Below, piece after piece: positions 26,901 through 41,900 of a DNA stretch of 64,000 nt. The translations under genes and the position numbers were made by a program. This DNA comes from Syngnathus acus (Eukaryota > Chordata > Actinopteri > Syngnathiformes > Syngnathidae). Where the stretch lies: NCBI RefSeq assembly GCF_901709675.1, contig NC_051097.1, positions 10,828,039-10,892,038 on the forward strand, read 5' to 3'. Within the stretch, counting starts at the first letter, position 1, and the number at the start of each line of letters is the position of its first letter. The notes under the pieces were generated by a model. It saw nothing but the letters and a program-made list of their open reading frames with translations. It had not been told where the DNA came from and did no database searches.

Positions 26901-29900
26901 GGCGACTTCCCGCCAAGCGGCATGTTTACGTATTTGACATGAGCGGCACGCACAACAGCATTATCACCTGCAGCACGTTTGCATAAGAGCATTAGTTAGC
27001 GGATGACATTAGCATATTTTTAGCAGCAAATCCCAACGCTGCAGCTGACTGTAGAGAGCTCACACAAAAAAACATTGTAGAACAGCCTCCTGTCATTTTT
27101 TCCCCATCCCTAGCCAGCCACCCACCGCGCCGCGCTTGCTAGCGCGTCGTCGTGCGCACGTAGATGACCTCCGACCAAACCACCTTGTTGCCATGGTGAC
27201 CACATCCATCAGCTAAACTTCACGGGAGAGATGGAGAAGCAGGAGAAAAATATGATCCTTCGACTGCCATGCCCAAAAAACCAACAAAAACATTTTTAGT
27301 CAAATATGACAAATTTGGCATTTTTGTTGACTGTGAACAAGTCAAGCAAAAAAACGAGGTCTCTCATGCGACATCATTTTGACCACATTGCAATTCTCAT
27401 TTGTCCTAAAACGAGCTTAAAATATTCGCTTCCAACCAAAATGGCTGACTTTTCAATCATTATGCAATCGGTCCTCTTATTATTCTAAATATGCTCGACG
27501 ATGACTTGAGCGCAAGGGCCACGTTTTCTTCCCCTCTAGTTGATATTCAACGTGCGTACGTCCACGGCAGCGCTCTCTGACCCGCACCACCTGCCGGACG
27601 GAATGTTAATGATGGGAATCTTGATTACGTGCCAAATCGGCCACAACATTAGGTACGCGTCAACATCGGAAGTCAGCGTTTGACACGCTCGTCGCGATTT
27701 CTACTTTGAGACAAAGTCGCGCGCCAATTAACGCTAACGAGCGCACTCGCCTCGAGCTGTTTCTTCCATATCGTTTCCTCCACTTTAAATCGAATCAACG
27801 CAAGGAGGGATCACATCAGCCGTTATTTATTGTTTATTTGATGCTTTATTTGCTCAAATCCTTTGTGGGACGCGCACACGTCGGAATGAGATAGGAGGAC
27901 ACCGATGCATCACAGCTTCGCTTACCTTATGGCCATTTATTACACAGATTAGATTTTGCGAAACGTGGGGAGGATGTAGACGGCCACACACACACACACA
28001 CACACACAGAGTTCCTTCCATCATAGATGCTGAAAAATCATGTGTCTGAGCAGCAGTGTGAATTATTCAGCCCACTGGAGCAGAAACAAAGGGGAGACGC
28101 TTTTGCTGGCAGATAATTAAATTATTTGCAATAGCGCCTCTCATTAAAATTAGATTTGCTGTTCCAAACAAAAGCAATCAATCGCAAAAGGCCGTCCGGC
28201 ACCTCTTTTTCCCCTGTTTCTTTCTTCTTTTCGGGCGGCTGGCTGACTCATTGTTTGTCGACTTGCTGTCTGTTCGCAGGCCGTGCGAGTGCGCTCCCGC
28301 TGGCAGCGCGGGGGACTGCGCGCCGCTGGACGGCGCCTGCCGCTGCAAGGCCAACGTTGAGGGGGGAGGCTGCGGCAGGTGAGGCGTCGAAGTCGACTTT
28401 CTCGTATATAAACGGAGTCGGCAGCAAGACGACATGTGCGGCCATATTGAGCCTGACCTCACATGCCTGGCCGCAGTTGAGTCCCAGTGGGGTCGCAGTT
28501 CCTCACAGCTGTGCTCCATTTGGACCCAAAATGGCCTTGCGTGGTGAAAAGACAAAACATTTGATTTGTGCAGATGCAAGCCAGGCTTCTTCAACCTGCA
28601 AGAAAACAACCCGGCCGGCTGCCAGCCGTGTTTCTGCTTCGGGCACTCGCTGGCGTGTTCCTCATCTGCTCGCTTTGTGGCCGTCAACATTACTTCGGAT
28701 TTTATGGAAGGTAAAGGGCAGATATTTTTTTTCTGATTTTTGGTGTGTTTGATAGCCGATGGTGAATGTTGGGACACACAAAATGTGACCAAACGCCAAA
28801 TAATCCAACTGGACACATGTGTGAGCTCAACGTCCAAGATCCTTTGGCCCGGTGTTGGATGGCTTTTGCTCTTTCTCGAGTCCAGATCAGGACGGTTGGC
28901 TGGGCGAATTCTCCGGGGGTCAGCTGGACCCCCTGCTGTGGAAGGAAGGCGAAGTCTATTTGCTGCCTCTCTCAGAGGACGAGCTCGGCTACTACAGAGC
29001 CCCGGGTGAGTGCACGCGTGGAAGCCCATTAATATGTTTACCGTCTTATTTTTGGCCCTTCATTTCTACGGCGGAGCATCTGTAATGCTCGTCTGAGATG
29101 AAATGCGCTTTTTTGGCAGTGTGTCCAAGTGCGGATATTTTGTCCGTCCCAATCCTTTATCGCAACCATTAGAAGATAAGGGAATAAGCCGGCCCCCGCC
29201 GCAGGATTTAGGGCTCATTTCTATCAGCTGCCCCGGCAGCGAAGGCCTGAAGGAATTGACCGCGCCGGAGCGGCGACAAAGTGGAAATTGGCTGCGTTAC
29301 CGAGGCGGCTTCTCGCCGCTCGCCAAACCCCTCCGGCGGGGCAGCCCGTTAAACGACGCCTCCGCCGAGGTTTGTGCCGAAATGCGAAATAACTAGCTAA
29401 ATCCAACATTCCCCCATTTTTTTTTTCTGTTGTTGCTACCATGTTATCGGACGCAAATTGTCAGATTTATGTGAACGGATTTGCGCGGCCGCTCGCCACC
29501 CTCGGCAGTCACCAGGAGGGCGGGATTCCATCAATCCTTTTTAAGAAATTCCAAGCGGACCAAAGATGGTCTTAGCCATTCACACGGCTCCCGAGACATA
29601 AGCCGACACTCGGCGGGACCACGCGTCACGCTGGTGCCTTCCCAAATGGCGGCTGACAAGTGGGGGTGTCGGACTTGGCGGCGACAGCTCCGCGGATAGC
29701 GTGAAAGTAAGATGGAGGGAGGTGCGGGGGGGGGCGGCTGAATTGTGGGGACGTCACTCTTGGGCGCTTCAGCATCCGTTTTTCATTTGGCGTGGACATC
29801 TTGCATTGTCAAGTGCAACAAACTTAGCGGTATGATAGCAGTTGGCTGGACACAAGCGTGATCCCGGACATCTGCTTGATCCTTGACACAGGCGGATTCG

Positions 29901-32900
29901 GGGTCCCCCGCGGCGCCGCCGCCAGTCCGACCGGTGGAGAGCAGCTGCCGAGTAGGACTTGAGGGTGGAGGGGTGGGGTCATCTCACTTGAGGCCCTTAT
30001 GCAATCTGGCGAGGAAAGAAAAGTGCCACCGAGGAAAGAAGGAAAATCAAATGGGTGCAGGCGTCTATTTGGGGGGAGGCATTTTTTTGCGAACCGCAGA
30101 AATAGACTGGAGGTGTTTATAGTCTCGATTTGAGATATTTATTTGATGGAAAGCAAAAACACGGAGATGCCTTTTTGGGGAGAGAGGCCTTTTTTTTTTT
30201 TTAGAACTGCAATGCATGTTTGTAATGTAATTTGTTCAATTTGTTTCAAAAATTGGACAGCAAAAAAAAAATTGCGGGGAAAGGCCTTTAATTTTTTTTC
30301 AAATGAAAAACACAATAGTGAGGGGAGACACTTCTTATTTCAAGTGGACAATAGAAACAGATCTGTTTGGGCAGAGGTGTTTATTTCTTCCGGCAGATGA
30401 CAGAAAATGGCAAGCGACTCTCTCCGTGCTGAGGAATGTTTGTTTATTCCAGCGCACAATGCAAGCAGGGAGGTATTTAATTGGGAGGAGGCGTTTATTT
30501 GTTCAAGTGCACGAGGTAAACAGACACGTCTATTTTGGGGAGAGGTCAAAACAGGGAAGCGTCTCCATTTGTTCAAGCCGACCTTCAAGCATTTCTTTGA
30601 GGAGCGACTTTTATTTAGTGCACGAGAAAACGGGAAAAAAGAAGCGCAAACTTTTCCCTGTGTTTTGGATCTTTAAGTGGAGCATAAAAATAAAGCAGCA
30701 CAAGGAGACACGGCGCTTGCTTCATTCACACCAAGCTAAGCACTCCAGTGAGGCAAAAAAAAAAAAAAAAAACGGGTCGCCATGACCACTCTTGACGACG
30801 TCGAAGCGGCGACCACTTAAGAACATTCGAAGGCCCTTTCCAATGAACCACCTGGGCTCTGCATGTTTTTATTGAATCTGATTTTTCAATTTCATCATGA
30901 TTCAAAAGTTGCTGTTTATTTGCATGTTGCGATGTGACAATGCTGGATTGCTTTATAAATTGCTTTTTGCCTCCCCCGGTGTAAAAGCGTCTGCTTAACA
31001 CTCTCCCTCGACGAGCGTCATTAAAGGCATCTTCCTACCCCAGCAGAAAAAAAGAAAGATATGTAAAAATATGGAAAGACTTATCACAGGCAAGAGTGTA
31101 ACTTTTTAATTGCACCGTCCTGCGCTTTTTTTTTTTTTTTACCGTTTGGAATTTCAAAAAGGCTGCTGCTGTCTGATAAAAAAAAAAAAAAAAAAAACAT
31201 TTTGCAGTTTTTTTCCACACATTAAGGAGTGAACGCTTATGGATTTAATTTGAAACTTTTCAAACTGCTGACTTGCTTGTCTGTTAGACAAATTTACGGG
31301 TGACCAGAGCCACAGCTACGGCCAGCTCCTCTCCGTCACCTTCACCTCGGAGAGCCCGGAACTGCTTCCCGAGCGCGTCGCCGCCATGCTCGACGGCGAC
31401 GGAATCACGCTCGGCGCCGAACTCACGCCCGGCCGTGCCCAACAGGGCGACCCTACCCTCTCGCCGCAACAAACCTTTTTCCTCAGGTAAAAACAAATTC
31501 TTACAAGCAGAGGATTCTTGTCTCCCGCATATATGTTCTCTATGGCAGTCCTTTTTTTTTTTTTTTTTTTCCTCAATTGTTTTTCTTATTCCACAAGTTC
31601 TCGGCCTTGCCCCGAACATATAATCGTGCTCGGAATGGGAATAGATCAGCCGCAGGCGAGAATAAATTCTCTTACAGTTGGGGCACACAGGAAAGGAAAT
31701 AATACTTGTAGCGTTGTACGTATGATAAAAATAAAAAATGAAGCGCTATTTTTTGCCAAGAGAAACTACACTGTATTTGGACTTGATGATAAAAAGATTA
31801 AATTAAATTGAAATATTACACCGTCAAAAAAACTGGAGAGTACAACATTTATTTCTAAATAAAACATGATTAAAAGTTATTTTCATTCTTCAGCATAGAA
31901 GCCAAAAATGTGACGCAACCTTCTGCCAAAAGTGCGTGTGCCGCCTGCGCCGTGCGTAAAACCTAACGAGGGCCGAAAGAGGGATTTCTCCGACAAAAAG
32001 ACTCAAAGCCGCCGTTAGGAATTTGACATTCAAGATGAGGGGACGCGTGCCAAATCGTAGAACTATTGTGAAAAATGTCCCGTCTCTTGACTAGCAGCCT
32101 CCAAATTCCAGTCGGGTAAACACGTTAGGCGGTGGGTGCTAAGATCGTCACGCCATCGCGGCGCTGTAGATGAAATTGCGCCGCGAGGATTTAAGCCGTG
32201 GGCCAAAAGATAAGCGGAGGAGATGATTGGTTGAGATGAGCTGAGCCGGGCAAACAACGCCGCCCTGTTTGCCTCACTCCACTTGAGAAAAGCAACTACG
32301 GCGAATCCTCGTTTATTGCGAGAGATCATATTTCAGAGCCCAAAAAAAAATTGCAATCCTCTCAAATGAGCTCAGCACTGTTTGTTTCCCTAAAAGTGGT
32401 GTTGACACGAGTGCGGCTCTTTTGTCCAATGATGATCTCGCGGCTTGCCGATGGAGCGAGCTCGGTCTTAATGACGGCCACACTCTGCTCGCCGCTGATT
32501 ATGGCGGGACAATGGCGCTCCCTTCGGGGCGAGCGCCGCGCCCGACTTTGTTCACTGTGCCCGCTTATCTCGGCCGGCCCCCTCGGAGGGACCCCGCTTT
32601 GTGATCGCTTCTCTTTTAATGAGACGGGAGGCGATACATGAAGCGCAGTCATGGACACTGACGGAAATGCCAAAGCTCGGCGCCACATTTCAATTGGCTT
32701 GTTCTTTGGCTTGTGTTTTACGTAGACCCGAGTCACGTGACTGGTCAAATTGTTCACGTTGTCATTGGGAAATCCCAATTGATGGCAAAACATTTGTTCA
32801 TGCTAACATTAGCCTTGTCCACCCTGTTGAGCAATATGAATTTTTGACATCTGCCTAACCAAAGTTCAATCTCAACTTTTTCAACCGCTGCACTTGCCTC

Positions 32901-35900
32901 GGCGAATGTGCGATTCGTCTTCAGGTAGGGGAGCTGACGCAGCAACTGCGGCGGCGGCAATCAAACACGGCGCTACGGTACATGTCAGATGTGTCGCCGC
33001 GTGGCATTTACAGATCATCCCGCAGCCGTCTGGGTAAAGCTCAAGCGTCAAGGCCCCCGAAGATGTCCGAGTCAGCACATTTACATCTTGGCACATGATG
33101 TGTGTGGCGGGCGGGAAGCTTGTAATCATCCCCAAATGTGAAGATTACTGGCGCGGTGCGGCTAAAGTGTGATCAAAGAGACGCTGCACATCTGCTGTTT
33201 AATCTGCGGGAAATTAAGAGGATGTGTTCTCGTGTCGTCGCAGGCTTGATGAAAGCCAGATGACGCCAAAGCTGTCCGTCGTGGAGTTTCGCCGGCTCCT
33301 GCGCAACGTGACGGCGCTACGCATCATCAATGCCGGAGGACTCAATTGTAAGTTACCTGACAGCATCGCAGACGCAACCCGGGCTTTTCTTTTCTTAAAC
33401 TTTCTCACAGTTTCTGCCCTTAACCCAAATTAGAAAGCTTTTCCTTTTTTGTTTCTGGGACATTTCCTTGTGTAGACGACGCACTGTCACATGCTCATCA
33501 ATAATTGGAATGCGGCAGAAAGGATTTGAGCATAAAATTTTAAGAGCGGAGAACACGGCGAGCTGTACCCAGCGCTGGAGAGAGGACGGTTATTCCCAAA
33601 TGTTGCTCACTCACTCTTGAAATGGTTTCGTTTTTCATCTCTGCAACAACTGGATGCCATTAGAGAAGAAAACAACAACTGTGTACGCTATCAAAAATGG
33701 CAATTTCAAAAGATGTCGTAAAAGAAATGAGTCATAGATATTTAATGGGTGGTGGATACGCACACCGTTGCTAAGCTAATATCCTTTTTTGGGATAGTCG
33801 CCCCTACAAAATCAAAGTTGCTGTGTATTTTTGTTTCATACTGCCCCCTTGTGGCCAAGGCGCAAACACCAGAAGGCACAGCACAATTCCCATTGTGCTG
33901 AAGCAAAAAATGTCACGTTGAACTCTACACTTTATTAAAGTGTGCTTTTAAAGTCTGTTGTATAAAGTACGATGTTATAGAGGGCTCTTTTTCTTATTAA
34001 AAGAGAGCGGAAAGTCATTTTGCTCTGAGCATCCACCGCCAGGCCTCCATGTAATGTCGCTGCAGGGAGACAGGGAACATGTGTCCCCTGGAGTTTACAT
34101 TTTTCCTCCCCATTAAAAGCGGCTTGACATAAATGTCGAGAAACGGGTGGCGGCAACCTCGCTGGTCATTTAGCCGTCATCATTTTTCATGAGGATTCTC
34201 CATTTCATGTGAGGAGCGCTTCGGCGGCGGCGGCGTTTCCCTCTGACCGAGGCGTGACGTCGTCCCGTTTGGCCGCAGACAGATGAAAACCATTGGCGGC
34301 GTAATGAGGGCGACGTGAGCGAAGAAGGCGGACCGTGACGTGACCGCTTCTAACGAGTGGCCGTGCCGACATTCTGTCCGTTTTAATGAACGGCGCCTTC
34401 GTTTGCGGAGCGCCGGCGTAATAAGACGGGCCCGGCCCGGCTTGCCTCCTCGGCGGCACGCCTTTGGAATTTTAATAGCGCCGAAGAGGAGTCAAAAGTG
34501 TGAAATTAGGCGCTGAATTTGGATGAGTTAAAAGATCTCCATCAATCGTGCATGTCAGAGAAGTCAAATTCCGGTTTTGGGTTGAAATTGCTGAGGATGT
34601 TAAGCGCAGAGGCGCCAGATTTTGCCCTCATTAAGGCCCTCATTTGTCCACTCTGTGGGACAAAAGTTGAAAATCATTAGCACAGAGGTGCTAGCGGTGG
34701 TTAGCATGTCTGCTTCCTTGGAATCCCAACAATGTCTTTTGCTTTTGTGTCATCTCCAGACACATCCCAGCTCTCGGCGGTCCATCTGGCCTCAGCATCC
34801 GCTGGCGAGACGGCGCCCCCTGCCCCCTGGGTGGAAAGCTGCACCTGTCCCATCGGGTTCGTCGGCCAGTTCTGCGAGCGATGCGCGCCCGGATTCACAC
34901 GGGAGGTCCCAAACGGCGGCCGCTTCTCCACGTGTGTCCCCTGCGACTGCCATCAGCACGGAACTTGCCACCCTGAGACAGGTATGTGATTGCCAAAAGA
35001 TGCCACTAGATGGTGCCAAATCATTAATAATAATTATTCTTATTAGACATGGTTTTGGCCTAATCGCAAACCAATAGTGTTTGTTTGCAATTTTTTTTTT
35101 CAATCCATTAAAACGGTGTCTGGGAGGGGTAAAACTAAATTAAAAAAAAGCTAAAAAAGTCGCAGATTTCCACCTACTGCAAATGGATTTGGAACATCCA
35201 GTGTCCTCCCCACGATTAGCTGTAAAGCATAAATGTGACACTTTTTTTTCCCCCCTATACATAATTCACAAGTGAATTCTGTTTTATGCTGCTTTCCAAG
35301 TGTGGGTTTTCTGATTCACTTCCCGCAGGCGATGTTCTGTAAAATAGTAACGCGGCAGCCGTTGGGCGGCACAAACACGGCAAGCTTATTTATTTATTTA
35401 TATTGATGTGTGTGCGCAAAGCCTTCTTGGAGTGTCTTTTACGGAGTCGCGCTCTCGTGAGTGGAAAAGGCAAAAAAGAAAAAATAAGCAAACTCACCCC
35501 CCCCACCCCCCTCCCTTTAGAAAGAAGACAGACAGATTTTTATCCCATCTTTTATCGTTCCTCAATCTCGACCCAGTTTACAGACGCCGCCAGCTTCGCC
35601 TGCGACTGGCGCTTACGTTGTGTTTGTTATCAATTTGATTAAGTATGTAGGAGGGAGGTAATAAAAGTGCAAAAAATGGATAAAAACATATGTATTTGAT
35701 AGCTATTCAATTCTTTTTAGCATGACTTGTCCACAGGCAAGACATCAAAATGTTTCTTCTTTATTGATTTGAAAGTGGGGGCAACCATTTGAAAGCTCGC
35801 TCCCGACCCCCACAGGACACAATCGGAACAGCAGCCACTATTGCGTATATTAAATAGGAAATGATTGCTTATTGTGTGAAGCAAAATGTATTTGATTGAT

Positions 35901-38900
35901 TTTGATTAATTACAAAAGCCTTAATTGAATTAGATTATTTTTTTTTTTAATGGCGTTATTCTGCTCCTTTTTCTGACGAGTGCCTGATTAGATTGGTTAG
36001 CCGCCACTCCGCCAAGGACGTCTCATTTGCTTGCGGCTCTTTGTGTTGCGACAGGCTCTTTTTTTTCTCCTCGAAACACTCGCCGGCTTGTTCTTGCTCT
36101 TTTTCATCTCCCTTCCTTCGTCCTGGTTGCACCTGCTCTTCGCTTCGTCTTCATCCCGCAGCGCTTCCTGAACACTTTTTTTTTTTGCTACGGCTCCCCT
36201 TTTATGTTTTTGCTCGCTCGCCCTTAGAAAAGAAGCTTTAATTGTAAAAGGCTTTGCAGGATGTAATCTGAATTTGCGAACCAAAACAGAAGCACCGACC
36301 GAGCAAGGCACATCTTCCAACATGATGGAAGATAAATATATAGATAAATGTTATTTCTATGAATAGAATATTTGCCCACTGACGTCCATTAAATGTTCAA
36401 CGCATTTAAAAAAAAAAAAAAAACTAGGCTGACCTTAAAATATTTACTGTTTTCATTCTTCCTCTTTCGAGTAACCGACAGTGGAATTACTTGAAAAAAT
36501 AAACAGGAGGCAAAACAAAATGGAGTTATATAAACAGTACTAAGAAATTCCACTATGTTATGCCTCAGTGGAGCCTTTTCACTTACTTTCAAACTGTGGA
36601 TTGTAAGACATTGACGGTGTTTACAGGAGGCTGACAATCTCATTTGCCTCCACGTTGACATTTGAGACAAACTACAATCAAATTCTGCCTCGTACCAAGT
36701 CAAGCGTCCGGTTGATGTCAGCCATTTTACTTCACGTGGCAAAGCTAGCTGAGGACAAAGAAGGAGTCACTTTGTTGTTCCATTCAAACTTTGTCGACTT
36801 CATTTGCGCGCAAAGCTAATGAGCTAAGTATAGCTCGCACTTTGAAGATATTTACATGCCGCTCCTAGCACGCATGCTAATGATGAAACAAGCGTTACTT
36901 GGTGTCCTCTTGAGTCGCTCTTTACAACCATCCCACGGGATGTCCTTTAGCGCCCGCTAGCTAAAATTAGCACCGTCATCGGGCTTCGATTTTGCTGCAT
37001 GAACAATAGAAAATATTGTCAAGAGAGTCCCCGACCCGCCATTCCTCCGCCCAGAATCCTAATCGCCACGTAATCACGGGAGGAGCACGAACGTGATCTG
37101 GGGAGTGGAATTTATTCAGCCGACGTGGCGGGAAGTCGGAGCTTCCTAATCGTGATTTATTAACGCTCGCCGCGTCGCGCCGCTTGTTTGCAGTCGCGCA
37201 ACAGCAGTACATTGGAAAATTCATATTTGTGCACGAAATGAGGAGAAATGTCACCCCCATCCCAAACAGCCCAAATGATTCAACAAACAAAGACGAGGAG
37301 GGTGTCTTTGTCCCTTCGTCAGGTTAGTTTTAGGGTTAAGCCTAAAGTTGCGGCTTTTTCACCCCCGGTGACCTCGCTCCCGAGCAGCCCAGTCGACGAT
37401 GCTCGACTGCTTTCCTATCTTTGTCAACTTCCCTCTAGACTTTTTGTACTCATTGCCTCTGAGAGATGACATTTAAACATCCGTTTAAGAAGGAGGAGGG
37501 TGTGTGGGGGGGTCTTTTATTGGTAAACATGACTCACAGGCTAGCATGCTAATGGCCTTAGCGTTTGCTTGCACGTTAATTGATGCAATGAGACAGGTAT
37601 TCTCCTTTTGAAGGCAGTTCTCTTCTTTTTTCTCATTGCGTTTGCTCCACTAAGAGACTCTAAAAAAAAAAAAAAAGGGTTTCTTGTGTTTCTTGGCATC
37701 TCCCACCACACTGCGGCACTTGTGACATTTAAGCCATGCAAAAGAGCCGCGCATTATTCCAGCCCCCCAAAAGTTGGCCTCGTACAAATGTCAACGTGAC
37801 AAACAAGTATGTGCCGAACTCCGGACTGTAAGAATGTTATTTATTTGTTTGTTTGGGCTTTTGTCTGCTCGCGGGCACGTGTGGTTAGCAGGAGGCAGCG
37901 ACTGATGGATGAGTGCAAAAGCTGCAAACAAATCAGAGCGTTGGGTGCGAGGGGGGGGGGGCAGAGTTATTGCGTCTATACTTTTTTTTGCCAGTAGGGG
38001 GGGTTGACTATGAATCTCAAGGGTGGGATATTTTGTGCTTCCACGACCTTATGAAGCTATTTTATGTTTTATGGTGAGTTATCAAAGTTCACCGGCATGC
38101 TCCACCCAATGAAAATTCCGACGATATGCAATTCAGCTTCATCCGTCTTGCTAGTATTTACGTTCAAATATTTTGCCATCATACTCTAGGACAGGTTCAT
38201 CTTGGGAATGGTCCATTCTAAAGACGCGAGGTTGTTGTAAAATACTGAATAGTGTGGTGGCAGAATAATGTAAAATGCTCTCTTTTTGTCAGCATCAGCC
38301 ATCATTCTCGCAGCTTGTTTGCAGCTAAGTGAGCTAGCGCTAAACCCGAGGTGACCTCATTATGGTTTGGAGCCTGGAAAGCCCAGCCAGTCTGAGCCCA
38401 GTCTCAAGCTTTCTGGAAAGCGTCTACGGGGTTAGGACGGGTCGGCCGCTCCTGCAGGTCGATGCGGTCGCTCCGCTGGGATCTTCTTTAATGAGTCTGC
38501 AGGAGAGACAGACGCTCCCGACGGGGAGGGCGGAAGTGGAGCAGGGAATTCTCAATGCAGAGTGTGTCCTGTTCCGAGGCGGGCAGAAGTTTGACTTTAG
38601 CATCAGATAATAAACAAAGTGAGAGTGCGCAACTAACCTTGTTTGCTTAGCATGGATAGTGACGTCACCTGTACAAATATTGAAAACATGATCATTGTTA
38701 GACAGAAAGTAGCATGGCCTTGCAACATTAGCATTAACTAGCCTTGCTTGCTCAACTATTGAAGGTATCTTGGCCCCGTAACATTAAAATGAGGCTTCAT
38801 AACTAGCCTTGTTTGCTTCTCATGCTAAGCCTGCTATCTGTTTGTTGGATGTTGCTTCCAATCAAATGTCACCTTCTGCCTGTTGCCATACGAAATGAAA

Positions 38901-41900
38901 TGGACAAAACGGTCTCAGAATGACAATGGCGGTGTGGCGCAGGCCCTTCTTCTGCCTCATATCCCGCTCAGTCATCTTCACACTCGGTAAAGTCAGCGTT
39001 ACTGTTAAATTCATCATCGGGGCTCCGCACCGCAACGCGTCGTCGCTTTGCTACCATTTTGAAGACGATTCTTTGCCCCGTTTAACAAAAAGACGTAAAT
39101 CTACGAGGCAGTCGGATAAGGCGGAACGGCCATGTCGGTTTACGTTACAATAACAGCTTCAAAGTCATCCAGGTGATAAAGCGTCGACAGAAAAGGGAGA
39201 CCGCATCGCCACCGTCGCCGTGGCAACCTCATCTTTGGCTCAGCATAAACTGACAAGAAAAAATATATAAATATAATAGAGTGAATCCTCCTGTTTAATC
39301 ATTTGACAACGTGCGGGTGAGAACAGTCCCGCCCGCCCGACACTTTAAACTCAAGTTGACTGTCTGGCCGTGCTCGGTAGTAAGTCGACGAATGCTTCCT
39401 GATCTCGCAGCGTGTTTAATATTGCATTGTTGCAGGCCTTGAATAAATAATGGCAACATCCCATGACGAGATGTACGATTAAATGAAGCTGCTAGCAAAC
39501 GCGGATGCCACTTCAGCACGACGTGTCACGTTCGGCGCCGATGCAATTAGATAAAGCACTCGCCGGCTTCTGTGATTTATCATGTACACCCACTCTTGCA
39601 GCATAATAACTCATGAAAACAGCATAATTAATCTGGTATTTTTTCCCCAAAAATGTTTATGGACACAGCTCCAGGATTTAAATATGTTTTTGTTATTGTT
39701 TTGCCCGGGACTACTTCATAGGCATGCTAATCTGCCTGCCGCTTGCTCGAGGGAATCGCCTCCCTCTCTCCCTCCCTCCCTTGAAGGCAATTACGGCCTG
39801 GCCGAGTCCGCTTGTCTTTCTCGGAAAGAGTTTTGAAGCCAAGTTGAGATGAGTGTCAAGGACGCAGCGCCTCCGGCTGGTGAATGACCAGAACTGCAGT
39901 CATTTTTGGAGGGGCTCAACATGTCTGAAAATTGAGCACTTGATGTTAGTTTACAGCTTTGCTCATTCTTATTTCTATTCCAGGTGAGTGTGAGTGCTCA
40001 GACTTCACCGGCGGGCTGACCTGCGAGCGCTGCCTGCACGGTTACTACGGCAACGCTTTGATTGGCACGCCGGGCGACTGCCAGCCCTGCCCTTGCCCCG
40101 GCGGAAGCGGCTGCGTGCAGCTGCCAGAGTCGGACCAGGTGCTGTGCACCGACTGCCCCGCCGGACAAACAGGTGAGCGGCCCGCTCCGCCGGAGCTAAC
40201 GTCACGGTTTGACTCCGCCCTCCCTCCCGTCGGCAGGTTCTCGCTGCCAGATGTGCGATGACGGTTACTACGGCGACCCGCTGGGGCGTTCGGGGACGGC
40301 ACGGGAGTGCGTCAGATGCGACTGCAGCGGTAACGTGGACCCCAACGCGGTGGGCTTGTGCGACCGCCTGACCGGCCGTTGCCTCAAGTGCGCAGGCAAC
40401 ACCGAGGGCGAGCGTTGCCAGAGCTGTCGCCGAGGTTACTACGGCGACGCTCGCAGCGACGCGCCCGGACTGAAGTGCAAGCGTGAGTGGTCGGCCGAGT
40501 CCACCAAAGTCCACCAAATGTGTCCTCTTGTAAAATTGATTGTCCTCTCCAGCGTGCAGCTGCAACCCCGCAGGAACCTCGGGCCACGCGACGGAGTGTC
40601 ACCCCGAGACGGGAAGTTGCAAGTGCCTGGAACATGTGGCCGGGCGGGACTGCGGCCACTGCCAGGAAGGCTTTTTCAACCTCCGGCACGGCGTAGGTTG
40701 CGAGAGGTAAAGCCACGGCGAGGAGAACTCAGCTGAAGAGCACTTTGAGGAACATGGGCTCCCTCCAGGTGCTCGTGTCACCCTATCGGTTCATCGTCCG
40801 TTGCCTGCCACCCGGTCACGGGGCAGTGCTCGTGCAGAGGCGGCGTGGAGGGACGGCTGTGCGACGCATGTCGACCGGGCTTCTTTGGATTCTCGTCACG
40901 AGGATGCCGAGGTACGCTTTTTTTCAAGATGGAGCCCGCTGCCAGATTTCGAACTTCTGCTCGTTCTCCCGGCAGCCTGCGACTGCGACCCGATGGGTTC
41001 CGTCTCCATGCGCTGTCACGCCAACGGCACGTGTTCGTGTCGGCCCGGCTTCACCGGCTCCAAGTGTGCCAAATGCCGGCCCAACCACTTCCTACACCGA
41101 GGCACGCACCAGTGCCAGGAGTGTCCCGCCTGCTACGGACTGGTGCAGCAGCAGGTGCGTTCACAACTGTGGCAGAGCATTAATAAAAATTCAAGCCCCG
41201 CCCCCCACAAAATACAATTTAGCTGTCAAATTGAACAGTGCAAATGAAAGCCCCAAAAAGGCCAATCAGTTGAAATAAGAATGAAAGCTTCCCCGAAGGC
41301 CCTTTACTTGTCGAAATAATAAGAAGAACTAAAGCCCCCATAAAAGCCAGAATGAACTGTGCCAATTAAAACCACCTCAATTTTGTTGCCACGATTAACA
41401 GGCGAGAGAGACTTAAAGCCTCAGACGACACCAATTAGTTGTTCGATTAATAATGAGCGCCTCAGAAAGGTCATCTCATCACTGATAATCAGGATTAAAA
41501 CTACATTCAGTTGCTGGGATTGTCGCTAAAGAGTAAAGTAAGCATTCTCTCGCCCCGCCCGCCCGCCCACCTTCCAAGCGGCGGCCGGGAAAAAAGACAA
41601 ACGAGCACGTCGGCAAAATCGGAAACCAAGGAGGATCTTGAAAGGAAAAAGCCGGTTAAAACAATGTCAGCGGTGACAAGTGTTCCAACCTTTCTGGGGA
41701 GGAAAAAAAAAAAAAACAATGCCTCCCACCGTGGACAAATGTCCCGCACATTGCCGGACTTTTTTTGTGAAATCCCATATCTGGAGAAATTCCCTTCCCG
41801 CTTTGTTAGATATGAAGCGGCCTTTCATTCGCCACTTATCTGACCGTTGTTATTCATTTATTCATTGCTTCTGTCGGAATACTTCATCTCCCGCCTTGGG

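Larger units (their letters stand above)
26336..28279 (+). other. Non-coding DNA around lamc3 exon 6 (end of intron 5, intron 6)
   Basis: GC-rich just before exon 6, AT-rich after it, with the CA microsatellite near 28000. Nothing else recognised. Confidence 0.75.
31487..34759 (+). other. lamc3 introns 10 and 11 around exon 11
   Basis: Intron 10 is 1757 bp and intron 11 is 1412 bp. A T-run lies near 31551 and the CTCF-like repeat at 33838. No genes seen. Confidence 0.75.

Noticed and set aside
28178-29029. 283-codon open frame on the - strand
   Set aside because: It lies across lamc3 exons 7-9 and their introns, has no family resemblance, and arises from GC-rich codons on the opposite strand.
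38362-38610. 82-codon GC-rich frame in lamc3 intron 12
   Set aside because: Protein-like in composition but no recognised family and no splice partner in a laminin.
40005-40565. 186-codon open frame on the - strand
   Set aside because: Shadow of cysteine-rich LE exons 13-14; the + strand protein is unmistakable laminin.
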